This document shows, piece by piece, positions 48,701-60,788 of a DNA stretch of 64,000 nt. The position numbers and the translations under genes are program-made. Location: contig NW_020170387.1 in NCBI RefSeq assembly GCF_000524195.1, positions 1,107,816-1,171,815 on the forward strand, given 5' to 3'. Every line of letters starts with the position of its first letter. Position 1 is the first letter of the stretch. The notes beneath the pieces are model-generated. The model saw only the letters and a program-made list of their open reading frames with translations, did not search any database and was not told where the DNA came from. The DNA comes from Echinococcus granulosus. Taxonomy: Eukaryota; Platyhelminthes; Cestoda; Cyclophyllidea; Taeniidae.

Positions 48701-51700
48701 GTTTCTACGAAATGCTTGTTGCTTAGATAACTTGATTTTGATTGTTCGATGTTAAGGAATAGAGCACTCTATTTTTCAAAGAAAACGGTACGCCGATCGG
48801 TTCTACAACTGCAAAATGAGGCTTTGATTTTATTCATAAATAAAACTCCTATCAAAATCTCCTTCTATTTTAGTTAATGCATATAAATAAAACCTCTCAT
48901 AAAATTAAGGTGTTTGCATGCCTTCAAATATCTTGTTCCAGCCGTGGCTAGTACATTAAAGAGCTGACTCCATATTCCTGGCTAGGACTCCCCATCTCGA
49001 TGATTAAGTTGACTGGAAACAATAATAGGTACTCATATAATGTACTATTTTAATGTAACCAATTCCTTACTGTATAAAAAAATATCGTAAGGCAAAGGAG
49101 TAAAAAAGTGAAATTCAAATGGTCGTCGCTGAACCTCTCAGAGTGACTTAGTGGTTTCGTCGACAATATTGCCATGTCAAACCTCTTTTGTGATGAATTC
49201 CTTGTAGGTGTTAATTGAAGTCGCAACTTTTCCGTATTCAACTTTAGCCGATAGTTTTTGCTTGAAACACTTCAGTTCACAAGAGCCTTCCTGAGCACAA
49301 CCCACTGTAGAGTTTATAAATAATTACAAGATCATTTGTAATCCTTCCGCTGCCTTACAGCAGCGTCCCAAGGAGATGTTTGCATTTATTACCACCAAGT
49401 AAACAGACTTAATCCTGCTCATAAATTCGATCATAATCCCAAATAGTTAGTGATTTTTGTGTCTTCTTAGTTTTATTTTACAAAGAGGGTGCTGTGCAAG
49501 GGAGTACACGCTCCTTTTAAGTACTGCACTTGTAGGTTCAGCTACATTGCAGAAGTTGTGAAAGGATAAGAGACTTACAAATAAGTTGATGTTTTACATT
49601 GAGGTGGTATGATATCTGCTTAATGTTGTAGCGAACGGCAGTTTTAGTACCCCTCGATGTTGTCATAGTAGTAACAATTCATGGGTTTACAACATTGTCT
49701 GGCATTAATCAAACAAAGGGAAAAATTGTACATTTGTAAGTTGATTGCTATTACACTAAATGTTTTCTGAATTCAAACATATTTAAGGTAAATAGTTTGA
49801 CCTTGCTGAAAAAATCTAACGAATAAAAAGAATTGCACGAATACAACGCTAGTCAATCCTTCAGAAAAGGGGTATTTACGTGTAAAAACTAGTTTTTATT
49901 TCCCTTTTTGACTTCATTTCAAAGCGGTTAATTGCTCAAACAGGATTTAAGTCAACTTGTCATGAAGGCATGAAGTAATTAAGTTCTGTCGATTTGGTAC
50001 TGCCCAACTGAGCCCGCCACACCGGGAAGCAGTAAATCTGTCCATGCTCCTCTCACCAGGTGCAAAAGAAAACGCGATCAAAATCAAATGTCCAACAGGA
50101 AATGCGCGTGTTTGACTCCCTCTTGAAGGCAAGCGCTGCCGTAACAAAAGTGTAATGATAAGACCAGAGTCGGCACGCTCCTTTTTTTAATGCAACATAC
50201 CTACACACACACACCCACATAAAAGCTGCTCCTCTAAATAAAATCCTGTACACACACACACACGGAGAGAGAGGGCAATCTATCGGTCCAGAAGAACGGA
50301 AGTGTACTGCATTAAAAGGAACACGGTTGGTGTAAAAAATGAAACCCGGCGGTTAGCCAAGTATAATAAACAGAAACCACTACACAGTTGTGGACTGAGT
50401 TTTGACACACTTATTTCACTATTTTATCTCATAATCAAACAGCGAATTCTCTTGGTTAAGTGCATCACCTGGAACAGCAAAATGGGAAGTAAAAAAAGAC
50501 TTAAAACATGTATCCAGATATGGCTCAGCTTGCCCAAGTCAATATTATTCCATCGAAGTGTTTTAAAATTTGTGCTGCAAAATGCTTGCATTCTAGTGCT
50601 AGTCGCATATGCAGCGCTTTTACGTCTGATTTGGCCACGTCGCTGGGGCTCATTATAGGCACCTGTCACCTCATACCGGTTTCAGCACTCTACATTTTCC
50701 TACTACTCGCTCTTTGAACCAATGTTAGAAGGCATCTGTATATTCCAATGTGGATTTATGTCCGAGAAATAGACTAGAAAATAGGTATGGACCACCCATT
50801 AGTCGAACAGTCAAGTAGATGACTTTGTTATTAAAGATCCTGATATGTTATATTTCCTGGTCATTAACCACTCCCAAAGAATCTGACCAACCGTTGGCTG
50901 TACGTTAAAATTTTGAAGACTACTGAACGTACCATATTTATTCCTTAGTACTACTTACACATGATTACATCATCTTCCCCGGGTTTCTGGAATGATATTT
51001 GAGGCTAAGATGTGCACCATTAAAGTCAACATTCTAATAATCACTGGTCCTCAAGTTATTTTTTAAGTAATCACGCATACAGCATTGATAGCATAAAAAC
51101 AAGAGCTTCTTCTTGGTTCTTTTTGAAATGTACAAGTACTCAGTGTGATTCACCATAAAATAAATCCACATATAAACCGACTAGGAATCTTAGGGGTTTT
51201 TGAAATCAGTAAGAGTAAAAGCAGTATTAAACAAATCTTTTGTGTTCATCGGACGTATAAAATTGCCTTTAGACTCCAGATAAATATACAGAAATACGAT
51301 CACTCAGAAATTTCCTTCGTCTGATGGCAATTGTTGAAAGTTATGAGCTTCCGTAAAACTCTCTGAATATAGCAGTCCAGGCTTCATCAGGATTTGTCAA
51401 CTTTTGCATTGTCAGGCAAAACTCCCAAAAAAATATGCTTGCAGCTTTTGAGCCTCCTTTGGTTTGCCATTTTTTATGCTTAGACGCTTTCTGAAAATCA
51501 TTTGATACGTATGAATTTCGTTTACACAAACGCATCTCTTTCCCTTTCCGCTTCAGATCCTGCCGATTCGGTGGTGTTTGTTAGAAAGTAAGCAATTTTA
51601 AAGCAACTGGGTTTCAAAAATTCTCGAAAACCTAAACATTTTACTTCTTGCCTACAATGCTTATACAAGATTTGTCCATTCATTTTACCGCATCCACATT

Positions 51701-54700
51701 CTAAAACATCCTGCAAAAGAAGTAATATGGAAGCTGATCCTGACGTGTGAAATCATTGCTTGCGTGGAAGAGAGGCTGGCTGGTGGTCAGTGCGGGAATG
51801 CATGGCAGGGACAGTGAAAAAAAAGTATTCCACATTGCAGGTCGTTTTTTAATCAAAAAACATTAAATAAGTTTGCAAAACCTTTACACACTTATGCAAA
51901 TTCACTTTACTTCTGATGGTATGTTTAAAGACCCTCTAATTAGGCACATTATTTCATATTGGTTCGGAATATTTGACCAGTGACGGTCAAGAAAGGAATA
52001 TTTAAATAGTGTTGACTATCCAAATGCATAAATCCCTTGAAAAAGTGTAATTAAAGCGTATGCTTTGCTTGCCAGACACCTTCTCAAATTCATTGAGTTT
52101 CCATCAAGTTCTTTCACTCAGAGTTGCGGCAAGGGAGAGATGATATCTTACGAGCAGGAAAATCATCAGTTGCACAATCTTCGCCACCTTTCCACACGCA
52201 AAGGGCAAGCACAGGGATTTTGAAACAAAAGGCAACACGTAACCCCTTTAACGACTTCGGTGATGAAGATCAAAATGTCATCTACGAGATTTTACGATTG
52301 GCTTAATTGAATGCTACAACTACAATTCTGTCGGAGCAATGCCTTATGACCTCCATTGTAACTCGTCCGATAATATTATCCAATCATTAAATAAATTATA
52401 CAAAGCCCAAATTTTTACTTATTCCTGTTTAAAATATGGATTTGAAAATGCTTAGTGACTTGATTTCTGTGAGGAATTGAAAGAATTAGTGGAATAAATT
52501 ACTGGGTAAGGATCTCTGATATAATGCAAACGAAGTTAAAGTCCCTTTCTCTGTTATGCAATAGGAGGCATGTAAATGGGCTCTGCAGCGTGGCTTCCTC
52601 ATCATTTAATTAAGAGCCTCGTAACTTATCCTCCTGGCCGCGAAGTGTGTAATAGCGCCTGCGTGTAGCCCCGAGCTGTTAAACTGCTTAATGTAGGTGG
52701 ACTGTTTTGCTGGGCAAATATATCAAATATATTTGATATATCAAATATATCAATTTCAACTGAAGTCTATTTTAATTGTGTTTGCCTCTACTATCAACGC
52801 CGGTAATATCCATTCTTCTGAAGCCAAAAATAAAGTTTGTCACGAGAACGTTAATTAATGGAAAAGTGAATCGATGTAGTTATATGGTCCCCGGTTGTCA
52901 TTAAGTGCTGCATAATCGTACCAGAGGATCAAGTTAGCTCGAAAGCTAAACACTCTAATTGACATTCAAAATGGTGTCTGATTTTGATTGAAAAATGTAC
53001 AATTTGCAAGCCGCTGAAGAAAAGGTTGTATTATCGATGCAGTACGGGTACATGAAGCTGATGAGTCTCGTGCCCTAAACTTGGTTTTCTGATTCCCATT
53101 GTACATTGTAGATTTTTATACTCAAGAAGAAAAAGTCTAATTATTTCTTCCACCTTTTTGTTAGTTTCTCCACTCAAGGTCTTAATAGGTAGAGCCTCTA
53201 AAGTTATTGTGGACAGTTTTGCATCTATCACAAGAGAATATTGGTTGTGCGTTAAAAGAGGTAAATTTTATTTTACCTTTTGCTGCTTATTGCATTCTAT
53301 GAACTTCGGGCAACTGTGCTAATGAAAGCAGATGCGGTTGACCCTGCTACCATTCCATTATTAGCGATGAAAGATTATCCAGATGTATGAAACATATCTA
53401 GGGACAAACAAAAACCAATTCCTTGTTTTACGAATTCCTTTCACCATGTTGAATGACTGTGATTGTGCCAGAAAATTTGTAACAACTCAATAAAAACTGT
53501 TAAACTACAGGACTAAAGATGCCAAAAGCTGCGTACCTAAATTATTAAGACAAATGACAAAATATTAGCCAAAAAAGGTGAAGTCTGAGGCCATTCCTTG
53601 TTTACACTTTCACTAGGAAAGGCTCATTCCGACGTGTCGCTTTGTTCATCGGTCTAAAAACCTAATTAGGACCAAGCAGTCTTAATGTAAGACATCAAAA
53701 ATATCAATTACTTTTAAATCTCTGGGTAATTTTATAAGCGTGCCAAAGTGACTGTCTTAATGAAATCCCTACACTATGTGTAGTCGTGGATATCGCAGTC
53801 GTCGAGACCAGCGACAGAGCTTTCGTGATTGTCACTACCATCATCAACGCTGCAAAAGTGATGGCCTAAAGGGAGGGGGACGCATAGAGGCAGGACATGG
53901 CACCCGGTCACAAGGGGCATGCGCGTTCATCGGTGCTGACCGTGGAGCAATGAACTGCCACTAGCTGCTACTTGGGCACACACACAAACTCCACCCATGA
54001 TGGTGACACTCAATCGTAACAGCAGAAATCGCTAACACTCAAACGACACCGTTCCCGAGTGATTCGCCAAAACACATGTTCAAATGTGTAGTGAAAAGGT
54101 TATCATTCTTATGGTTTTCCAACTCTGAAAAATTGCTCTGAGCCTTCATATGATGCATCGTGTGACCATTTTAAAACTGGTAGTGAATTTCGAAATGTGA
54201 GGAAGGTTCATGAAATCCTTCGCAGCAACTATCACGCTTTAGTCGTTTATCAGAATTCTTTAAATAAGAATTATAAAGATACCTTTTCTGGTTAAAGCGA
54301 TTTTCCTTCTCAAAAGTGTTAGCCAATTTCCTTGGTAGTTATCAGTCAAGATCAAAGGCAATTTTTGTAAGTAAAAGCGTAACAATATAACATCATTGTC
54401 TTTCATTTGTGTCGCTTGATGAGAGGTTTTATGTGCACTTTGATTTCAGCAATACCTGTATAAAATCCATCAATTCTTTGGCCTTATGACCTTAAAAGCC
54501 ACTCATGTATCGGTCTTGTATTTTGTGATGACAGGTTTTAACAAACCTTTAAAGCTGATTTAAAAGGCCTAATGAACTTGGGTAAAGGTACAAGTTGGTT
54601 ATTGCTTTAGCTTTAAGCACAAGTCGTTGCCGCATGCACTTCATTTTAGCAGGTTCTCAAAGCAACATCGATGTCGAACCCCCTTGGGATTAGATGAGTG

Positions 54701-57700
54701 TTAAAGCTCTTACAATAATATAAGTCCATGTATATAAACACAGATACTCTTAAATAATTTTGGTAGCCCGAGATTCAGCAGCAGCAGGAGCAAAACTGCG
54801 CAAATTCAACTTTGGACTGACTGCAAGGATCGACACTGGCTACTCGTGGCACCTGAATAGAAGCATGTGTGGTGTCTCGCTTGTTAGCTACAATAGTTAA
54901 TTAAAATCATTGCCGACTCTGATATCGCTTTGATGGGTAGACAGTACGAGTATCATTTCACTAACGTCCACTCAGAGCCACTGTCAAGTCAAATTTGCCA
55001 GCACTTTGATTGTCATCCAAGGGATTTGGTTAACTCTACTTGTTTTTTTAATGAAGTGGAGGTAAAAATTAACGATTGACTTGTAGTTCTGCCAGCTTAG
55101 TTATATCTACTTGCTTGTAGTAGATGCCATTGAACAGACCATTTAGTGGTAAATGGTATATGTTGTTGAGTCTTTGATAGATTCGACTTCTATCTGTTGA
55201 AAGAGACGAGAAAAGTTACAAATGAAGGATGACTTAAGGGACCATCTAAAAGATACTACGGTTAGATTTTCTATCATGTTCAACTTAAGAAAAATACTGG
55301 GATTTCGAATTTCGCATGCCCAGCCTGTTTTACGCTCACCCTAAAGTGATCATTTTTACGGAGCTTTCAGATAGATCAGGAAAAACAGGCACTCAGGATG
55401 TTCTCAGATGGCAATGTTCGCAATTGCTTCAAAAAATTTTCGCTGACTAAACGAAGATGGTTAATTTAGCCAAGTCAAGAAGGTAGTCGCACCGTTGGGA
55501 CCAATATCTGGAATTTTCAAAGATGTGATGCAATTCCAACTGCAACGCCAAAGGTTTCAGAACCGCATCAGTGAACCAAGTAGCATCTAATTAAACCATA
55601 ATTCGATTCTAAATTTGCCACGAGCTTTTTGATTTACCTTTTGTGGTTAAGAGAGCTACAAGCAACAATTACACTTTCTCACTCTATGTTCAGCGGATAA
55701 AATTTATTAATTTTGCCAATCTGTCAAAATTCTTGAAAAATTTTGTGGCATTATGCAACAAGTGTTCCACGAGATATGGGACACGAAAATGATTATGAAT
55801 GTTATATCTCAAAGCGTTGGAAACGACAGAGAAATTCACACGCATACTTTAGAAGATATCCGCCAACGTACGACTCAAAAATATTTAGTGGTTGAAAATG
55901 GAAGGCGGACGCTCAAACTACTTTTTCTACAGAGATTCGTAAAACAGCCTTCTTGCCTTCCTTCTGATGTTATATGACAAAACTGTTGACGGACATAGTT
56001 GGGGAAGTTGAACTAAGCACGCCTATTCGCAGAAACCCTGATAAATACCTTCAACTATAAACCATGGAGATGATAAGTAGAACATGAGGTAATTGATGAA
56101 TATCGCTGCAAGCAGATGTTGATTCACGGGTGTGCGTTACTATACACCAAGTAGAGACCCAATGGTGGATCTGAAATCTTATTCCAAGGTAATAGCAGTG
56201 CTGCCTAGAAAGTTTGTTGCGATAAAAGGATTGCAGCTGACGAGGAGGTTAAAGTAAGTGTGAGAGACTATCAATTCACCGATTGTTCACGTTAGTGTTT
56301 GAGATGGCTTTTGGATCTGGGACACAAGGAACTCATTTTTAATACTTTGTGTATTTCAGCTGTTCCAGTTTTTGCTATTGATTGAATTAAGTTAGAAAAT
56401 TTGCATGGAATCTTTAGTCATTTGCACTCATTTCATTTGCCTTTACCCATGAGTTGACCCGGATTCAAAAACTAGACAGCAAAAGAACCACTGTACAAAT
56501 TACTAATCTTATGCTTATTCCTCTTAGACTACGGTTGAAAAATAAGATAATGTTTTTGTCAAAAAAAATCACTATCGTTTTCATCGTGCTGCATCATATC
56601 AAAACCCTTGTCTACTTCCGTGGTATTTGTTTTGCGGCTCTTGAATTCCCGTAGTGTATGTTATGCACCAAATAGATATTCTGGGAATTCTATGAAGTAA
56701 GCTCAAGCCTGAGCCACCAGGTAAGTGAAAATCCTTCATTTGAACTAGCTAAGGTAAAGTTCTAGATTTTATAGATTGAGATTACTCTCTGATTGGGTTA
56801 TTTAGTTTCCCGTCTTGTACTTCGAATTCAAATGATTTATTAAAAACAACGAATCTCAAATACCATGCACGTCTATAAGGAACGAGGGTCCTAGCTAAAC
56901 TTTTTGACTACTTTCCAAAGCCATCGCGTCCAGGGCATTGTTTCAAGTCTGTTTAATGGCATCCTTTCGTATTCAAGTCAGTCGCTGAATGTAAAGCGCA
57001 TTGCATGGTAATAATATTTCACTACAGTCAGATCCTCTTACTGGGTGTTTAGACACCCCCGATACATAAAAATAGGCATACGTATTTGGATATTTCCATT
57101 CTGAAGATTTCAATCGCAGTATTTTCTGTTATTGCGTGATTAAAAACGATCGGAAGTAGGCTACTTAAGACGTAATGGGAGGAAAGTTATATTATGCGAA
57201 GGCAAAGTCTAGGTAGTACATTCGCGATCGCACTACTCATTTGCAATATTTTATGACCCTTTAGGGTTTAGCACACCTGCTACAGTTCGTTCGGTATCTC
57301 TTTAAATGTGGCACTGTAAAAAGCTAAAAATTCTACGAAACACTTGGGCGAGCAGGTGTTTATAATTTGTTACACTAGGTAGCGAAAAGACACCAAAGGT
57401 TTTTTTCATCAGATGCACTTAAACTATGAAATAAGCGTATTAATTTTGCTATCCTGTAAAATTACTTCCATTAATTTAAGTGTTTATAGTTTTGTACCCT
57501 TCTTTGAACTCCAATTTGACGAGGGATAACGAGTGGCAATAGTTCACCTAACTTCCTTCAGGTTTGTCACCTAAGTGAAGTAGGAGATGGGCCCTCCTTT
57601 TTTACGTTTACGAGATATCTTAGTGATAAATCTGGAAATCACCAAAGCTATTGATACACGATGCTGTGTAGATAGAGGGGTGGGGAGCTGCCTCTAAAGA

Positions 57701-58889
57701 GACACTCGTGGCAGGCAGTAACTGCTTCTCGTGCATCGCACTCAGAATTTCGGTGGCGAGAAGTTTCAGTGCTCCTATCGATAGCCATCTACAGCAAGTC
57801 ATCAGCACAAAAGTTCGGCAGCAGTAATAAAATTCACGAACGCACTAAAAGTTACTTCGACTCAGGAATTCGGCTGCCTCTGGCTACTTATGCTTTCGAC
57901 GTAATCCGGTGTGACGTTTTGAGGTATGTCACCCCTCTTGACTGGATTTTATTAACTCTGGATGCACTTGGGGTCGTAATTACCACTCTTCGAAAAGTAT
58001 TCTGCGGAATAAACTTTATGATGGTATCCACCGAATTCTATAAGCAAAATGCATTCTCTCGCCCGTCACGTGCCACATTGATGAAATTGTTTTTAAATTT
58101 CACTTGACTAACTGGCAGTAAATGCGTGCCACTACTCTAGAGCCAAATTCCAGGAGAAAACGGTAACATTGTAAGCGGTAAAATAACAGGCAGCGAATTA
58201 TGATAACAAACCGGACTTGGATCTTCAACAGTGCGATTTAAAAAAGACTCCTTATATTAATCATGAATAGTTCTTTTAATTCGATATTACTCTTTGACAA
58301 AGTACTGTTACTCAGAATTGTAACGCTGAATTGGTTAGAAAGGTCGACCCTTACCATTCATGTATCGTATGATCAAATTCAGGTACTGTTATTAGCTATA
58401 TTATTTACTCAATACCTTCTGCTCCATTCGGTTTATGTCCCTTCAAAATACCTAGTAGAAATGCTAATGTTTGGTTCAAAAACTTTGACTTGTACCACTT
58501 ATATTTTAACTGAGCTGTGACAACACACATTCAAACGCAATGATAGAGAGCCTACTTCACCCGGAGCAAATAGAAAAACCGACCTGGTGGATGCTGAGCC
58601 TGGAACGTCAATTTAAAACTTGATCGGTACATTATTTTAAACCACGTCGACCATGCAATATTAACTTTAATGCGAGATGGAAAAGCCAATCGAATTTGCC
58701 GTCAATGGAGGTTGTTAAAGGCAGGATTGGCGGCTTACCCACGTATTGCCGAACACCGATGATCGCAATGAATATCACCATTAGACCTCCGGTGTACTGG
58801 TAGTTGAGCTGGTCGATAAAATCCACACCATCTCCACCATAGGAAGTTTGGAATAGTTTTCCTGCTCTCAGCACCGATTCAGGATTCAT
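42713..58889 (-). CDS. Innexin (gap-junction/hemichannel subunit)
   Basis: This four-pass membrane protein forms invertebrate gap junctions or hemichannels in the plasma membrane. Minus-strand exons are 58889-58739, 45509-44870 and 43121-42713, joining in phases 1 and 2 to give 399 residues. The N-terminus has VDFIDQLNYQYTGG and TM1, ending RQYVGKPIQCW. Extracellular loop 1 has Cys56 and Cys74. The innexin signature YYQW is at 103-106, opening TM2. TM3 is in VEITLLFFFVRCLFIG. Loop 2 has a cysteine pair (VTYC and TLQC), and TM4 follows in EKIFVFLWFWFLLLGAF. The two-cysteine-per-loop pattern is complete and there is no break. The 13.2-kb first intron is notable next to the 1.7-kb second. The ATG at 58887-58889 gives a normal N-terminus. 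Which flatworm innexin paralogue this is cannot be said. Confidence 0.95.
43122..44869 (-). other. Intron 2 of the innexin gene
   Basis: GTGAGA donor next to 44870 and CTCACAG acceptor next to 43121, phase 2. No nested gene is seen. Confidence 0.85.
50203..50275. repeat. AC and AG dinucleotide runs
   Basis: Two AC runs (six repeats at 50203-50214, seven at 50250-50263) followed by a short AG run. A simple-sequence microsatellite inside the innexin intron. Confidence 0.9.
52121..52306 (+). CDS. Candidate terminal exon nested in the innexin intron
   Basis: A strong acceptor (TTCTTTCACTCAG) ends at 52121 and is followed by a plus-strand frame of about 60 codons to TAA at 52304-52306. The translation includes GILKQKATRNPFNDFGDEDQ and ends YEILRLA; NPF is the EH-domain binding tripeptide. 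A second frame starting at an ATG at 52140 is open for 26 codons. No partner exon was found upstream on the plus strand. The protein is not recognised. It may be a nested gene end or a chance frame. Confidence 0.3.
   Translation, partial: ELRQGRDDILRAGKSSVAQSSPPFHTQRASTGILKQKATRNPFNDFGDEDQNVIYEILRLA
52718..52750. repeat. Two overlapping perfect AT palindromes
   Basis: Positions 52718-52741 and 52727-52750 are each 24-base perfect palindromes built from ATATCAAATATATTTGATAT-like units, overlapping by 15 bases. They could extrude as a cruciform or reflect a small AT repeat expanding by replication slippage. Confidence 0.9.
57619..57800 (-). other. Exon-like GC-richer patch inside the innexin intron
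   Basis: On the minus strand an acceptor-like CTTGCTGTAG is followed directly by ATG and a 46-codon frame containing CHECLF. A second frame, 62 codons at 57620-57808, contains LKLLATEILSAMHEKQLL. Both read plausibly and only one could be real. Neither resembles innexin. No join to neighbouring exons can be shown. Confidence 0.2.
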
Positions 58890-59560
58890 GTCAGAGCTGT
58901 ACGAGAGTCAAGGTTACCAGCTCGCCTCACTCTCGATTCGAGTTAGTGCTCTTTCGATTGCTGTACTCTTTTCAGATGTCGTGTCTACTTGAGTAGCAAA
59001 GACAAGAGGACAATGGAGAACAAGAAGGCGTAGAACAGGCTTGAGTAGACGTGAGTAGTGGTAGTAATAATCCCATGTGTTCCGTTAAGGTGATACAGTG
59101 GCTCAGGCTCCGCGCCTTTGCTCTAGTAATATCCACATGCGATTAGTCAGCATAGACAATGTCAGCAGCAATACCAGTAGTGGTGGTGGTAGCGGTGGCA
59201 GCGGCTGTGATGGCTGTGCCCATTATGGACTTGCTGCGAAGATGCGAATTGCGTGTCCATCTGCCATTTGTGTGGATAACGCACGCACTGCAGACCGCGC
59301 AGCCAGTCATGTTAACAGGAGCCGCACGCACGCTTGATCCTTCTGTGCGTCCGCGCGTGTGGACGTGCGTGCGTGCGAACGGGAGAGAGATCGCGTGGGA
59401 TGGACAGGCCTCGTGGTCTGTCCGCCCCACCAGCAACCACGGCTTTTTCTGGGAGAATTTTGATTCTCAGCTGACGACGAGAGATGCAGCTAATGTTAGA
59501 GTGTGTGTGCATTTGTACATTTGCGTATTCATCCCTTCCCTATATTTTGCGTCACTTTGA
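58890..59560 (-). promoter_or_regulatory. GC- and CpG-rich region upstream of the innexin first exon
   Basis: Positions 59100-59440 are far richer in GC and CpG than the rest of the window and lie just upstream of the innexin start. This fits a promoter and 5' untranslated exon, which is inference. It contains a GGT/GGC-type triplet run (59178-59215) and TGCGTGCG-like runs (59345-59380). The 133-codon plus frame (59159-59560) is attributed to composition. No TATA box can be assigned. Confidence 0.4.
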
Positions 59561-60721
59561 TACTCTCAGTTTGTCGCTTTGACGGCCATTTATATGACCG
59601 CTTTCGGCCCTCCATTTGAAAGCCATTAATGCTGTTTTCGCTTAACCGTTCACCGTGGCGGCTTCTTGGCATAGCATTTTATTAAGGAGTAGGATGGCAT
59701 TTATCGATACCACTCCCTTCACTTGGTTTTAATGATAATCGGCACTAAAATATTGCGATTTATCAGTGATAGCGCAATTTAAGTCCAATGACTTAGTTGT
59801 GACTTTCCCCATACATAAATCCATGCTAGGATCCATGTAAGAACTGGCCAAGATAAATAGGACCCACTCTGTATTTGTAGAAACATAAGCTAATATTGTA
59901 AGTAATTGTCTGGCTGCACACTCAATTTAGCTAGGAAGAATAAAGGCTGAAAAATAGCTAATAAGTAGTAGGAGTTTCTGTGTATTCGTATAATAGATGA
60001 AAACTAGAAAAGCCTTTTTTTCTTAGGCAAAAAAGCATTCATGGCATCGATGTGTGGGCAACTGTGCCGGAGGAATTTGCGCATTGCATGTGGGCTTTAG
60101 ACATCAGACAAACTGGACCTGGGCACTTAGACAATAGTGTCCACCTTCAGTGGTGGTGGCTATCCTGCATTTGCTATGATTTCGATAATCAAACACCGAA
60201 ATCTATAAAGGGAGTCCTTTTGTTTCCTCGTAAAATATATGAATTCTCCCTAGTTTTAGATACTTACACGACGTACAGCCTCCAAGTCATGCGAAGGGAA
60301 ACGCCCATGCACATGCATAAAATACCAAAAAAAATCAGTCGGTTAGTCGGCATTTTGCAAAGATTGCTGATGAATTAAAGCCTACCCGAGATGGTTGATC
60401 TGGCCTAACTCATTATAGGAATATTTACCTATGGGTAAATAATGTGGATAAGATGACAATAAATCCTCTTCGTATCATTTGCATCGTCCTGGATGAACCT
60501 GAGCGACAAAAAAAGATTTGCAATCCAGGGATGCAAATAGTAATCTTTTAACTCTGATTCGTTTTAGCCCGTGACTCTGTTATAAATAAATGCTTTTGCA
60601 ATGCAATCTTGTATTGATACAATAACTTCGAATGCATTTTATAAGAGCTGCGGCCAAATGCTTAGTCGAGCAATTTGTTCCTTGCCTTCAAAATAGGGCA
60701 TGCATGAACCCAAGATCTTAC
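59561..60721. other. Noncoding stretch
   Basis: A 108-codon plus-strand frame (60052-60378) is open but has no motif or splice support. Nothing else is seen. Confidence 0.4.
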
Positions 60722-60788
60722 CATTATGTGGTGCTACTTTGCGTGCTACATCAGCCATGGCCATGCGCATCTTGAAGAAAAATTCCAT
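60722..60788 (-). CDS. Candidate short first exon of an unknown gene
   Basis: On the minus strand an ATG at 60786-60788 opens 22 codons ending ADVARKVAPHN plus one base, directly followed by a consensus GTAAGA donor. The stretch is locally richer in GC. The plus strand is also open here. No following exon was found, and it does not join the innexin start in frame. Weak call. Confidence 0.2.

Larger units (their letters stand above)
45510..58738 (-). other. Intron 1 of the innexin gene, 13.2 kb
   Basis: GTAAGC donor next to 58739 and a GATTAG acceptor next to 45509, phase 1. It holds AC dinucleotide runs (50203-50214, 50250-50263), an AT palindrome cluster near 52730, a GC-richer patch at 53770-53990, and two exon-like patches listed separately. 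Most of the rest is plain AT-rich intron. Confidence 0.85.

Noticed and set aside
59159..59560. 133-codon plus-strand frame with a hydrophobic start
   Set aside because: The start is a translated GGT/GTG triplet run and the rest follows GC-rich composition. The opposite strand is equally open, and the block fits the innexin upstream region better.
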